Shown here: piece by piece, positions 56,881 through 64,000 of the stretch | Position numbering within the stretch: position 1 is the stretch's first letter | How the letters are laid out: each line of letters opens with the position of its first letter | Assembly: GCF_040717445.1 (NCBI RefSeq) | Contig: NZ_JBFEFL010000001.1 | Coordinates: 1,932,001-1,996,000 of the forward strand | Source of the DNA: Qipengyuania sp. JC766 | GTDB lineage: Bacteria > Pseudomonadota > Alphaproteobacteria > Sphingomonadales > Sphingomonadaceae | Length of the DNA stretch: 64,000 nucleotides | Direction of reading: 5' to 3' | Notes under the pieces: generated by a model | What the model saw: the letters and a program-made list of their open reading frames with translations, nothing else | What the model was told of the DNA's origin: nothing | Databases searched by the model: none | Program-made: the position numbers and the translations under genes

Positions 56881-56907
56881 AGTGCACCGGTTCTTAACTG
56901 CCTTTCC

Positions 56908-57675
56908 ATGGCCTTGTCCCCCGATCGGCTCGAGCGCTTCGCGCGCCATATCGTCATCCCGGAGATTGGCGGCGCCGGCCAGGTCGCGCTTTCCGACGCC
57001 CATGTGACGCTCGTGGGACTGGGCGGCATTGGATCGCCGGTACTGCAATATCTGGCCGGAGCCGGCGTGGCGCATCTCACCCTGATCGACGACGGGACGG
57101 TCGAGGAGAGCAATCTCCAGCGTCAGACGATCTACGCCGAACGCGATATCGGGCACGGCAAGGCGGCCTGCGCGCGGCGCTGGCTGGCCAATTTCGACAA
57201 GCGGATCGAAGTCGAACTGTCCGACCGGCGGATCGATACGTCGACCGCTCCGGAAATACTGTCCGGGACCGACCTGGTCATCGACGGGACCGACAATTTC
57301 GCCACGCGGCTCGCCGTGTCGGACGCATGCGTCGCGCATGGCATCCCGTTGCTTTCAGCCGCCGTGGGGCGCTTCCAGGGACAGGTCGCGGCATTTGCGG
57401 GCCACCGTCCCGACCAGCCCTGCTATCGCTGTTTCGTGGGCGACGCTTTCGATGCGGACGATTGCGACACCTGTGCCGATGAGGGGATGCTTGGCGCGAT
57501 GGCCGGATGGGTGGGAAGCTTCGCCGCGATGCATGCCGTGCGCGTGCTGTGCGAAGGCAAGGCCGCGTTCGGCAAACCGCAATGGGGCACGCTCTTCCTG
57601 CTCGACGGAATGGCCCCCTCGATGCGTCCGCTGACGATCGCGAAGGATCCCGATTGCCGGACCTGCGGCGGATAA
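56908..57675 (+). CDS. ThiF/MoeB-family adenylyltransferase
   Basis: 255 aa E1-like enzyme that adenylates the C-terminal Gly-Gly of a ubiquitin-like sulfur carrier (ThiS or MoaD). The nucleotide loop is LVGLGGIGSPVLQYLAGAGV (about residues 32-51), followed by DDGTVEESNLQRQ, the DGTDNFATR motif and the zinc Cys pairs (CYRC..., CRTC at the C-terminus). It lacks the rhodanese domain of MoeZ/MOCS3 forms. Which carrier it serves cannot be told; no moa or thi genes are adjacent. Confidence 0.88.
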   Translation: MALSPDRLERFARHIVIPEIGGAGQVALSDAHVTLVGLGGIGSPVLQYLAGAGVAHLTLIDDGTVEESNLQRQTIYAERDIGHGKAACARRWLANFDKRIEVELSDRRIDTSTAPEILSGTDLVIDGTDNFATRLAVSDACVAHGIPLLSAAVGRFQGQVAAFAGHRPDQPCYRCFVGDAFDADDCDTCADEGMLGAMAGWVGSFAAMHAVRVLCEGKAAFGKPQWGTLFLLDGMAPSMRPLTIAKDPDCRTCGG

Positions 57676-57679
57676 CCGC

Positions 57680-58477
57680 CTATTCGCTGCCGCACACGAC
57701 GAAGGTTTCGACCGGCTCGCCACTGCCGGGGCGGTAGCGTGCCGTGCCGTCGGCGTTGAGGGCGAGATAGATCGCGCGGGTGCTTTCCCCGTCCCCGACG
57801 GTTTCGCGCAGGGTTATCGCGACGCTGTTCCCGTCGGCCACGACATCGGTGACCGGGCCACCGGTCTCGAAGAAGCTGACCTCGCTGGCGCCCACCGTGA
57901 CCGCGCGGAAGGCGGGATTGTAGGTGTAATCGAGGGCGCAGGCCTGCCGGTCCGGCGCATAGACCCCGCGGAAGCGTTCGGGCACCGTCGTCGAAGCCGC
58001 CCCCTGGGCAGACGCCACGGACGAAGGACAGCGGCGGTAAGTCGCGCTTTCCCCGCCCCCCCGGCGCACGCGCATTTGCCCGTCGCCTTCCATGGCGAGG
58101 TAGACGGCGGATTGCCCGGCCAGCGTCACGGCGAGCGCCTCGTCCCGGCCGCGAATGTCGCCTGCTGCGCCTCCGCCATCGAAGAAGCTGATCGCCTCGC
58201 CCGTCACGGTGAACCGGTTGCGGTTTTCCGCGCGGCATTCCTCGACGCTGCGCGCCCAGACACCGCGGAAGCGCGCCGGTATGCGGGCGAACTGGCGTGT
58301 CCCGCCCGGAATGCCAGCCTTCTCGGAAACCTGCGCGTCTTCCTCGGCTACCCGCTGGTCTACGCTAGGCGCGGCTTCTCCCGTCGCCGAGTCATCGCCA
58401 CTGCCGACACCTCCGCCGCCCGAACAGGCGACCAAGCCGAAAGCGAGAGCGAAGCGGGCAAGGGCTTTGGTCGTCAT
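57680..58477 (-). CDS. Hypothetical lipoprotein with a duplicated domain
   Basis: 265 aa. The lipoprotein signal ends at LVAC (Cys18). Two related units of about 90 residues follow: RIPARFRGVWARSVEEC...EAISFFDGGG...AVYLAMEGDG...YRRC, and VPERFRGVYAPDRQAC...EVSFFETGG...AIYLALNADG...FVVC. Each carries two Cys, perhaps a disulfide. Not recognised otherwise. Outer- or inner-membrane anchoring expected. The start at 58477 fits the lipobox; the frame continues upstream without coding character. Confidence 0.75.
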   Translation of the reverse strand: MTTKALARFALAFGLVACSGGGGVGSGDDSATGEAAPSVDQRVAEEDAQVSEKAGIPGGTRQFARIPARFRGVWARSVEECRAENRNRFTVTGEAISFFDGGGAAGDIRGRDEALAVTLAGQSAVYLAMEGDGQMRVRRGGGESATYRRCPSSVASAQGAASTTVPERFRGVYAPDRQACALDYTYNPAFRAVTVGASEVSFFETGGPVTDVVADGNSVAITLRETVGDGESTRAIYLALNADGTARYRPGSGEPVETFVVCGSE

Positions 58478-58529
58478 GCGGCGAAAACGTCCGTCCCGCG
58501 TTTCGCGTTCCACCCGGACGACGGGCGCG

Positions 58530-59252
58530 TCAGGCGAGCAGATCCTCCACCCAGTCGGGCACCAGCTCGCCCGCCGGGCCGTGACGCGATTCGTCGAACC
58601 AGTGCGATCCCTCGCCCGGTTCGAGGTTGAGTTCGAGCGTGCGCGCCCCTGCCATCTTCGCTTCCTGCACGAAGCCTGCCGCCGGATAGACCGCGCCCGA
58701 CGTGCCGATGCTGACGAACAGGTCCGCGTCCGCGAGCGCCGCGTAGATGCGCTCCATCTGGTAGGGCATCTCGCCGAACCAGACGACGTCGGGCCGCAAT
58801 GCCCGCGCACCGCAGGCAGGACACGCCGGCCCCTGGCCTTCCACCGCCGACATCGGGGCATCCCACGGGCTGCGCGCACCGCATGCCGCACACAGCGCGC
58901 TCCGCAGTTCTCCGTGCATGTGCAGCACGTTCCGGGTGCCCGCGCGCTCGTGCAGGTCGTCCACGTTCTGCGTCACCAGCAGCAGATCGTGCCCGTCCCG
59001 TGCGGCCCACTCCGCTTCCAGCCGCGCCAGCGCCTCGTGCGCACGGTTGGGCGCAACCGCAGCCAGCGCGGCGCGGCGCGCATCGTAGAAGCCCAGCACC
59101 AGCGCCGGATCGCGGGCGAAGCCTTCGGGCGTGGCGACATCCTCCACCCGGTGCTTCTCCCACAGGCCGCCTGCATCGCGGAACGTGTCGATCCCGCTTT
59201 CCGCACTGATTCCGGCGCCCGTGAGGATGACGATGTTGCGAATATCCGGCAT
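58530..59252 (-). CDS. cobB: Sir2-family NAD-dependent protein deacylase (class III, CobB-like)
   Basis: 240 aa. NAD-binding GAGISAESGIDTFRD, catalytic VTQNVDDLHERAGT and HGELRS (active His), zinc Cys CAAC and CPAC, and the later GTSGAVYPAAGF. The Y-D-A-R motif (YxxR) typical of class III sirtuins that prefer succinyl or malonyl groups is present in FYDARRA. It would reverse lysine acylation of metabolic enzymes. Divergent from dapB. Confidence 0.92.
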   Translation of the reverse strand: MPDIRNIVILTGAGISAESGIDTFRDAGGLWEKHRVEDVATPEGFARDPALVLGFYDARRAALAAVAPNRAHEALARLEAEWAARDGHDLLLVTQNVDDLHERAGTRNVLHMHGELRSALCAACGARSPWDAPMSAVEGQGPACPACGARALRPDVVWFGEMPYQMERIYAALADADLFVSIGTSGAVYPAAGFVQEAKMAGARTLELNLEPGEGSHWFDESRHGPAGELVPDWVEDLLA

Positions 59253-59316
59253 TTGTCCTCAGGCAGCGAAGCGGTAGGGCGACGCCTGCATCAACCACGC
59301 CTGCGAAGGGAGCACA

Positions 59317-60048
59317 ATGGCACGCATCGGCATCATCGGCAGCGAAGGACGCATGGGGCAGGCCATCGCGGCGGTGCTGGAAGCGGATCCGGACCACGAG
59401 TGCGCGGGCGGGGCCGATCACGGGCACGATCCGGCGGAACTGGCGCGCCTGTCCGATGCGCTGGTCGATTTCTCCGCGCCCGGGGCGCTGGCCGGAACGC
59501 TGGACGCGGCGCGCGCCGCCGGCATCCCGGTCCTGATCGGCACGACCGGCCTTGCCGCGGAGCATCATGCGGCGATCGACGCGGCGGCGCGCACGATCCC
59601 CGTCCTGCAGACGGGCAATACCTCGCTCGGCGTCACGCTGCTGGCGCATCTGGTGCAGGAAGCGGCCACGCGGCTGGGGCCGGACTGGGACATCGAGATC
59701 GTCGAGATGCACCACCGGATGAAGGTCGACGCGCCGAGCGGGACCGCGCGCCTGCTGGGAGAGGCGGCGGCACGGGGCCGCGGGATCGAGCTGGACGCAC
59801 ACACCGAAAGCGGACGCGACGGCCATACCGGACGACGCGCGCAAGGCGCGATCGGCTTCGCTGCCTTGCGCGGCGGGACGGTGGCGGGCGAACACAGCGT
59901 GATCCTGGCGGGCGAGCAGGAACGCATCACCCTGTCGCACAGCGCGGAAGACCGGGCCATCTTCGCGCGCGGCGCCGTGCGCGGCGCGGCATGGCTCGTC
60001 GGGCGCGAAGCGGGGCGGTACCGGATGGAAGACGTGCTCGGTCTCTGA
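59317..60048 (+). CDS. dapB: 4-hydroxy-tetrahydrodipicolinate reductase
   Basis: Diaminopimelate/lysine pathway. 243 aa with the NAD(P) loop IGIIGSEGRMGQAI at the N-terminus and the catalytic/substrate region IVEMHHRMKVDAPSGTARLLGE (His-His and Lys). GAAGGGAG precedes the ATG. DAP also feeds peptidoglycan. nth follows 18 bp later. Confidence 0.96.
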   Translation: MARIGIIGSEGRMGQAIAAVLEADPDHECAGGADHGHDPAELARLSDALVDFSAPGALAGTLDAARAAGIPVLIGTTGLAAEHHAAIDAAARTIPVLQTGNTSLGVTLLAHLVQEAATRLGPDWDIEIVEMHHRMKVDAPSGTARLLGEAAARGRGIELDAHTESGRDGHTGRRAQGAIGFAALRGGTVAGEHSVILAGEQERITLSHSAEDRAIFARGAVRGAAWLVGREAGRYRMEDVLGL

Positions 60049-60066
60049 CCGGCAGGAGCCGCAGCC

Positions 60067-60717
60067 ATGACCAGGGACCAGATCTTCGAGTTCTTCCGCC
60101 GGCTGGCGGAGGACAATCCGGAACCGGAGACGGAGCTGGAATACGGCAATGCCTACCAGCTGGTCGTGGCCGTGGCGCTGAGCGCGCAGGCGACCGATGT
60201 GGGCGTGAACAAGGCTACGCGCGCCCTGTTCGCGCAGGTGGAAACGCCGCAGCAGATGCTTGACCTCGGATTCGAGGGGCTGGTCGCGCATATCCGCACG
60301 ATCGGCCTGTTCAATTCCAAGGCGAAGAACGTGATCGCACTCAGTCGACTGCTGGTCGACGAGTATGGCGGGGAAGTGCCCGATACGCGCGACGACCTCG
60401 TCCGCTTGCCCGGCGTGGGGCGCAAGACGGCCAATGTCGTGCTCAATTGCTGGTTCGGGCAGGAGACCTTCGCGGTCGACACGCATATCCTGCGAGTCGG
60501 CAATCGCACCGGCCTCGCCAAGGGCAAGACGCCGGAACAGGTGGAAGCGAAGCTGGAGAAGCGCGTACCGCAGCCTTTCCGCCTGCACGCGCATCACTGG
60601 CTGATCCTGCATGGCCGCTACACCTGCAAGGCGCGCACGCCCGAATGCTGGCGCTGCCCGGTGGTGGACCTGTGCAGCTATCGCAAGAAGGTCACGGAGA
60701 AGCCGAAGGGTCGATAG
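60067..60717 (+). CDS. nth: Endonuclease III
   Basis: 216 aa base-excision repair glycosylase/AP lyase for oxidised pyrimidines. Helix-hairpin-helix LPGVGRKTANVVL with the catalytic Lys, the Asp in VDTHILRVGNR, and the [4Fe-4S] cluster Cys pattern CKARTPECWRCPVVDLC (C-x6-C-x2-C-x5-C). Its last 98 nt have a diverged copy 3.1 kb downstream, with 34 nt identical. Confidence 0.97.
   Translation: MTRDQIFEFFRRLAEDNPEPETELEYGNAYQLVVAVALSAQATDVGVNKATRALFAQVETPQQMLDLGFEGLVAHIRTIGLFNSKAKNVIALSRLLVDEYGGEVPDTRDDLVRLPGVGRKTANVVLNCWFGQETFAVDTHILRVGNRTGLAKGKTPEQVEAKLEKRVPQPFRLHAHHWLILHGRYTCKARTPECWRCPVVDLCSYRKKVTEKPKGR
60620..60653 (+). repeat. 34-nt direct repeat, copy in nth
   Basis: Identical to 63716-63749, same orientation; it encodes the start of the iron-sulfur Cys motif. 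Homology upstream of it is absent in the second copy, downstream it continues with mismatches to the stop codon. Confidence 0.85.
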
Positions 60718-61054
60718 CGCGAAGGCCGCGCAGACATGGACCGCTCTATCGATTTGGAAAGACCCGTGACTTTCGCCCGAAACCCGCGGAGTTCCGAGGT
60801 CCGAAAGGCCACGGAGCGCCGCCGAGTGTGGCTTTTGCATCCCACCGATTAGGGCCCGCCCGATGCTCCGAATCAGGGAGGCGCGATGACGGCCCGCGTG
60901 CAGGATGACGCCGTGCATGGATGCGACATGGCATTGCAGGGAGCCTGTAGGACAGCGAAAGTTTCGCCCACCCGCAGGCAGCACCGCGTCCGCCCTCAAA
61001 GGTTAACGGAACGGGGCTTCGTGCCAAAGCGCTTGGTAAGGGTCAGGACAATTT
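60718..61054. other. 337-bp intergenic region, no gene seen
   Basis: Between nth and the DUF305 gene. A short ORF with a good Shine-Dalgarno (GGGAGGCGCG before the ATG at 60886) runs through into the DUF305 gene in another frame and reads as Arg-rich nonsense, so I do not call it. No terminator with a T run was seen. Confidence 0.6.
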
Positions 61055-61633
61055 ATGAACGCACCCTCCCCCGCCCCCGACCGACAGGCGCACAGCCGCT
61101 GGACCACCTTTGCCGCGATGATCGCGACGTCCATCGCGACCATGTTCGTGCTCAAATACTCCAACGTCTGGTCGGCGGATCACGTGTTCTTCAGCCAGAC
61201 CCGGATGTGGATGGCGCTGATGATGGGCATGGCGATGATCGTCATCATGCTCGGTTTCATGTGGGGCATGTATCGCACGCGCACGACCAAGGTTCTGGTC
61301 ATGACAGGAGCCGTGGTCGGCTTCGCAACCTTCCTGTTCCTGGCGCGCAGCCAGCGCACGGTCGATGACGAGGCGTGGATGAAAGCGATGATCCCGCATC
61401 ATTCCATTGCCGTCCTGACCAGCGAGCGCGCGAAGATCAGCGATCCGCGCGTGCGTGATCTCGCCGACCGGATCATCGAGGCGCAGGTCCGGGAAATCGC
61501 GGAGATGGAAATGCTGCTGGCCGATCTCGAAGCGAACGGCGAACGCGGCAACGGCAGCGCAATCCCGCCCCGCACGGCGGACCTCACTCCGGAGCTAAAA
61601 CGACGGGCCGAGGAGAACGCGACGGGGCGCTAG
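61055..61633 (+). CDS. DUF305 domain membrane protein
   Basis: 192 aa. Three membrane segments (about residues 18-36, 50-71, 78-95) precede a DUF305-type domain with the MIPHHSIAV motif (the family reads M-x-x-HH) and a helical charged end (EAQVREIAEMEMLLADLE). Ferritin-like DUF305 proteins often lie near copper genes; none is adjacent here. Function unknown. Confidence 0.85.
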   Translation: MNAPSPAPDRQAHSRWTTFAAMIATSIATMFVLKYSNVWSADHVFFSQTRMWMALMMGMAMIVIMLGFMWGMYRTRTTKVLVMTGAVVGFATFLFLARSQRTVDDEAWMKAMIPHHSIAVLTSERAKISDPRVRDLADRIIEAQVREIAEMEMLLADLEANGERGNGSAIPPRTADLTPELKRRAEENATGR

Positions 61634-61661
61634 GTGCGGCAGGGAGCCGTTCCGAGCGGGC

Positions 61662-62267
61662 ATGACCTTAGGCATGGCTCCGCAACCTCCCTGGAACCTC
61701 CGGACCAATTTGACAGCGAGCGACCCCATTGCGGACATTCGACTGGTGCTCCACGGGTCAATGATGAACCCTTTGAGTGCAGCTCGGCAATACCCGCGTC
61801 TTCCGAACGAACTTCGGAATAAGCTGTCGCAAATCGAGCCAACACAAGCGATCTACTTTCCGGCACTTGTAACGCTCCGCACTGGCGAACGGCGAAACGC
61901 GGTATACCTATGCCCTGCGGTCCAGTACTTCACGCAATGGGGGGTGTGGCCAGAGGAGGACACCGGCAAAGATTCGGTGCCGCTGGAGGAGGTGGTGGAT
62001 CTGGAAGAAAGCCCATCGAGACTGCCGCGAGAGCTTGCGCAGACTATCTACGCCGCTGGCGAGAGCGGGATGGGATATCACTTGTTCCAGCTCACTTTTC
62101 GCGATGGCTCGGTTGTCTCATTCGGCACCGGGAACGCAGTCGATTTCCTTGACCTCCCACCCGATAGGTCGCCTCGTGACGCTGTAGCAGTAACCCCGCA
62201 CGCTGGTCGCGAGGACCCAACCATGAGAAGCACTCTTGATTATGCTTGGTGCTTGTTCTCGTCCTAA
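61662..62267 (+). CDS. Hypothetical protein of atypical composition
   Basis: 201 aa, no family recognised. Soluble, with no signal peptide or membrane segment; a possible small beta domain is suggested by YFPALVTLRTGERRNAVYLCPAVQYF and YHLFQLTFRDGSVVSFGTGNAV. By eye the DNA is clearly lower in GC and uses codons such as TTG, CCT, AAT and GTA that are rare in the neighbours, as does the trailing 62268-62340. This suggests recent acquisition. The start is uncertain: ATG 61662 or 61674. Confidence 0.55.
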   Translation: MTLGMAPQPPWNLRTNLTASDPIADIRLVLHGSMMNPLSAARQYPRLPNELRNKLSQIEPTQAIYFPALVTLRTGERRNAVYLCPAVQYFTQWGVWPEEDTGKDSVPLEEVVDLEESPSRLPRELAQTIYAAGESGMGYHLFQLTFRDGSVVSFGTGNAVDFLDLPPDRSPRDAVAVTPHAGREDPTMRSTLDYAWCLFSS

Positions 62268-62358
62268 TGACCGCTTTCCACTGCAATAGCTGCCGTGGGC
62301 TCAATGAGCACAAAGCTTCAGAAGCATTTTAACCGATCGCCAAAGGTCCCCTTCCGCC

Positions 62359-63192
62359 TCACCTGACCAGCAGCGTCGCGACGACGCCGAAATGGTCGGA
62401 GGGATATTCGTCGCCGGTCGGGCGGTCGCCGATGATGCGGGCGTCGGCGATGTCGAAGGCGGCGCGCTCCACGAAGATGTGGTCGATCACGCGCGGATTG
62501 GCGTGTCCGCGGGCGGGATTGAGGGTGGTTTCGGCGGCACCGGCGGGCAGGGCCGAGACATAGCGCGCGCCGGCGAAGCCCGTCAGCGCAGGCTCGTCCA
62601 GCGGCGCATTGAAGTCTCCCATGACGATTGTCGGCACTCCGTCCGCCGGAAGCCAGCCCGCAAGGTCGGCCAACTGCTCCGCCCGCATGGGTCCCTGCTC
62701 CGCCTTCCATGCGAGATGCGTGCCGACCACGTCCACCGGCCCGGCCGCAGTGCGCACGCGCACCCGGACCGCGGTGCGATGGTCCTCCAGCGGCGCAAGC
62801 TTGCGCCGGGCCACATCCAGTACCGGGAGCCGCGAGAGGATGGCGTTGCCGTACCGCTTGGGCGCGCCTTCCGGCTCCGTCGCGACGAAATGGACGTGCG
62901 GATAGCCGAGCGCGGCGGCGAGCGTTTCCGCCTGGTTGGGAAGATCCTTGGCGGCATCCTGCAACACTTCCTGCAACGCGATCACGTCCGGATCGGCAGC
63001 GCGCAGCGTTTCGACCAGCAGGCCGAGGCGCACGGGCCAGTCCGGCCGGTCGTGCCAGATATTGTAGGTCGCGACCGTCATTGGCGCGCGCGTTTCGGCG
63101 GTCCCTCCACCCCGCATCGCGCATCCCGCCAGCGGGAGCGCGGCCAGCCCCGCCAGCACGCTGCGCCGGTCCGTACCCGATCGGATCGTCAT
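62359..63192 (-). CDS. Endonuclease/exonuclease/phosphatase family lipoprotein (Tat)
   Basis: 277 aa. The N-terminus has twin arginines (TDRRSVLAGLAALPLAGC) with a lipobox ending at Cys; then a full EEP fold: TVATYNIWHD, VIALQEV (catalytic Glu), VVGTHLAWK, VMGDFNAPLD and SDHFGVVATL. It is Mg2+-dependent and cleaves phosphodiesters of nucleic acids, lipids or nucleotides; the periplasmic substrate is unknown. The ATG at 63192 has GGAG 9 nt upstream; longer starts at 63207 and 63243 exist. Confidence 0.88.
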   Translation of the reverse strand: MTIRSGTDRRSVLAGLAALPLAGCAMRGGGTAETRAPMTVATYNIWHDRPDWPVRLGLLVETLRAADPDVIALQEVLQDAAKDLPNQAETLAAALGYPHVHFVATEPEGAPKRYGNAILSRLPVLDVARRKLAPLEDHRTAVRVRVRTAAGPVDVVGTHLAWKAEQGPMRAEQLADLAGWLPADGVPTIVMGDFNAPLDEPALTGFAGARYVSALPAGAAETTLNPARGHANPRVIDHIFVERAAFDIADARIIGDRPTGDEYPSDHFGVVATLLVR

Positions 63193-63354
63193 GCGGTCGT
63201 TCTCCATTCTTCCCGTCAGCGGACCGTCCGCAGATCGCGGCATGGGCGCCTCTTGTCCAGCGGTCGCGGGCCTTCATTTTGACAGGTAAAGCGGGAGGAG
63301 GCCGCTCAGGACATTCCGGCCCTCTCCTGCGTTGAACAAGCAAGGAGATTCGAA

Positions 63355-63618
63355 ATGGCAGGCGGTTGGACGCGCGATGGCGCGGTTCAGGATCAGATAG
63401 ACGACACGGTGAACGACGCGGTGACGGCCGCGCGCCGCCGCATGGGTGCAGGCGTTGGCGCGACCCACTGCGACGATTGCGGCGAACCCATTCCCGAACA
63501 GCGGCGGAAGGCCCTGCCGGCGACGCGGACCTGCGTGGCGTGCCAATCCGCGCGCGACACCAGCGTGCGGCACAGCGGCTTCAACCGGCGCGGCAGCAAG
63601 GACAGCCAGCTGCGCTGA
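63355..63618 (+). CDS. DksA/TraR family C4 zinc-finger protein
   Basis: 87 aa. N-terminal helix MAGGWTRDGAVQDQIDDTVN, then C-x2-C (CDDCGEPIPEQRRKALPATRTC) and CVACQ, giving the four zinc Cys of the DksA/TraR finger. It is shorter than DksA and lacks its long coiled coil, closer to TraR. These proteins bind the RNA polymerase secondary channel. AAGGAG precedes the ATG. Confidence 0.86.
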   Translation: MAGGWTRDGAVQDQIDDTVNDAVTAARRRMGAGVGATHCDDCGEPIPEQRRKALPATRTCVACQSARDTSVRHSGFNRRGSKDSQLR

Positions 63619-63715
63619 CGCGCCTGCCATCAGCCTTCAGACATCGTCCGCGCTGGCCAGTTCCCTCTCGTCCACTTCGCACAGCATGCTGCCGATGACC
63701 ACGGTCACGGTCACG

Positions 63716-63749
63716 ACACCTGCAAGGCGCGCACGCCCGAATGCTGGCG
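63716..63749 (+). repeat. 34-nt direct repeat, copy in the nth remnant
   Basis: Identical to 60620-60653 in nth. The left boundary is abrupt: just before it the two copies share nothing obvious. Possible recombination or integration junction. Confidence 0.85.
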
Positions 63750-63813
63750 GTGCGGTCTGGTCGATCTGTGCAACTTCAGGAAGAGGGTGCCGGAGAAGCC
63801 GAAGGGGCGATGA
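63716..63813 (+). pseudogene. Detached 3' end of a second nth (endonuclease III C-terminus)
   Basis: The frame DTCKARTPECWRCGLVDLC, continuing through NFRKRVPEKPKGR to the TGA at 63811, copies the last 32 residues of the intact nth (YTCKARTPECWRCPVVDLC..., ending KPKGR) with several substitutions. All four cluster Cys remain, but no start codon or upstream nth sequence exists in this frame. It is a remnant, not an expressed gene. Confidence 0.8.
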
Positions 63814-63862
63814 GGGTGTATTGTGGTTAGCCCCAATTTTCTGAAATTGAACGGACCCAAGA

Positions 63863-64000
63863 TCAAATCCACATTTCTTTGCAATCGCCGTCGCGATAAT
63901 TCTCGACTCGCTTGCGGAGGCTTGCGGCGTATTCGCGTGGGGATTGGTTCAATCCGGATGGCGGGCCTATCTCTTCCAATGGTGTGCCGATACGCGCCAG
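63863..64000 (-). CDS. C-terminal 45 residues of an unidentified ORF, cut by the window edge
   Basis: Read from the right edge the frame gives LARIGTPLEEIGPPSGL..., ending in RDGDCKEMWI and TGA (63865-63863). It is open to the edge. The sequence is AT-richer than most of the window, like 61662-62340. It is too short to identify and may not be real. Confidence 0.35.
   Translation of the reverse strand: MARIGTPLEEIGPPSGLNQSPREYAASLRKRVENYRDGDCKEMWI

Noticed and set aside
54874-56907. Looked for oriC next to dnaA
   Set aside because: No cluster of TTATCCACA-type boxes; one near-match (TTTTCCGCA near 56845) is not enough. In many alphaproteobacteria oriC is not beside dnaA.
60886-61368. Plus-strand ORF with a good Shine-Dalgarno between nth and DUF305
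   Set aside because: It crosses into the DUF305 gene out of frame and its product is Arg/Asp-rich without conservation features.

Overview
The window is chromosomal DNA of a high-GC alphaproteobacterium. Gene content points to Sphingomonadales, most likely the Erythrobacteraceae/Sphingomonadaceae. The evidence is the overall style of the proteins, a TimA-like Tim44-domain protein divergent from secB, a CycM-like membrane-anchored cytochrome c, rpsT next to dnaA, and clustered GANTC sites (the CcrM methylation motif of alphaproteobacteria) in front of dnaA. Almost all of it is ordinary, densely packed housekeeping sequence with many 1-8 bp stop/start overlaps. No prophage, insertion sequence, CRISPR array or rRNA operon was seen.

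Layout. 1-7.3 kb: 5' end of sodB, a DAACS-type symporter, glmM, a DUF1272 zinc-ribbon gene, thiD, a LOG-family gene, a DUF442/TIGR01244 gene, tRNA-Gln(CTG), ppx/gppA and rlmE. 7.3-16.3 kb: a cytochrome c, pheA, then a seven-gene train (DUF4129, DUF4350, MoxR ATPase, DUF58, SpoIIM-like, RDD, class A beta-lactamase-like lipoprotein) in which most genes overlap by 4 bp. 16.3-28 kb: isoaspartyl peptidase with an AT-rich internal segment, TM-helix-repeat channel, GNAT, SDR, ZntB/CorA-like transporter, ispG, MgtC, histone deacetylase-like amidohydrolase, retropepsin, two convergent L,D-transpeptidases of different families, and a DMT exporter. 28-36.5 kb: acnA, a rhodanese-like protein whose ribosome binding site lies in a hairpin, an Asn/Gly/Ser-rich surface protein with a PEP-CTERM-like tail, ruvB-dsrE-ruvA, aroC. 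36.5-48 kb: K+/H+ antiporter, ahpC-ahpF, smr, mltA, the TimA-like gene, a candidate Pro-rich leader peptide, secB, murJ, trpS, a DUF4136 lipoprotein and a TonB-domain protein. 48-57.7 kb: dut, coaBC, ubiE-ubiB, mutM, rpsT, dnaA, a ThiF/MoeB gene. 57.7-64 kb: a repeat lipoprotein, a sirtuin, dapB, nth, DUF305, an AT-richer orphan, an EEP-family lipoprotein, a DksA/TraR zinc finger, a detached 3' end of a second nth, and the tail of an unidentified minus-strand ORF.

How it works together. Several genes serve the envelope and peptidoglycan: glmM (precursor), murJ (lipid II flippase), mltA and two L,D-transpeptidases (remodelling), and the MoxR train that ends in a beta-lactamase-like lipoprotein. 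Others form DNA maintenance (ruvAB, mutM, nth, dut, dnaA), ubiquinone synthesis (ubiE-ubiB), cofactor synthesis (thiD, coaBC) and peroxide defence (sodB, ahpCF).

The observations I rate highest are the short ORF with a polyproline motif and a strong ribosome binding site just before secB; the 34-nt perfect direct repeat between nth and an orphan nth 3' end 3.1 kb away; the palindrome and five GANTC sites before dnaA; the MoxR train with its terminal beta-lactamase homologue; and the hairpin that buries the ribosome binding site of the rhodanese gene. All positions and motifs were read by eye without database searches, so family names rest on recognised motifs.
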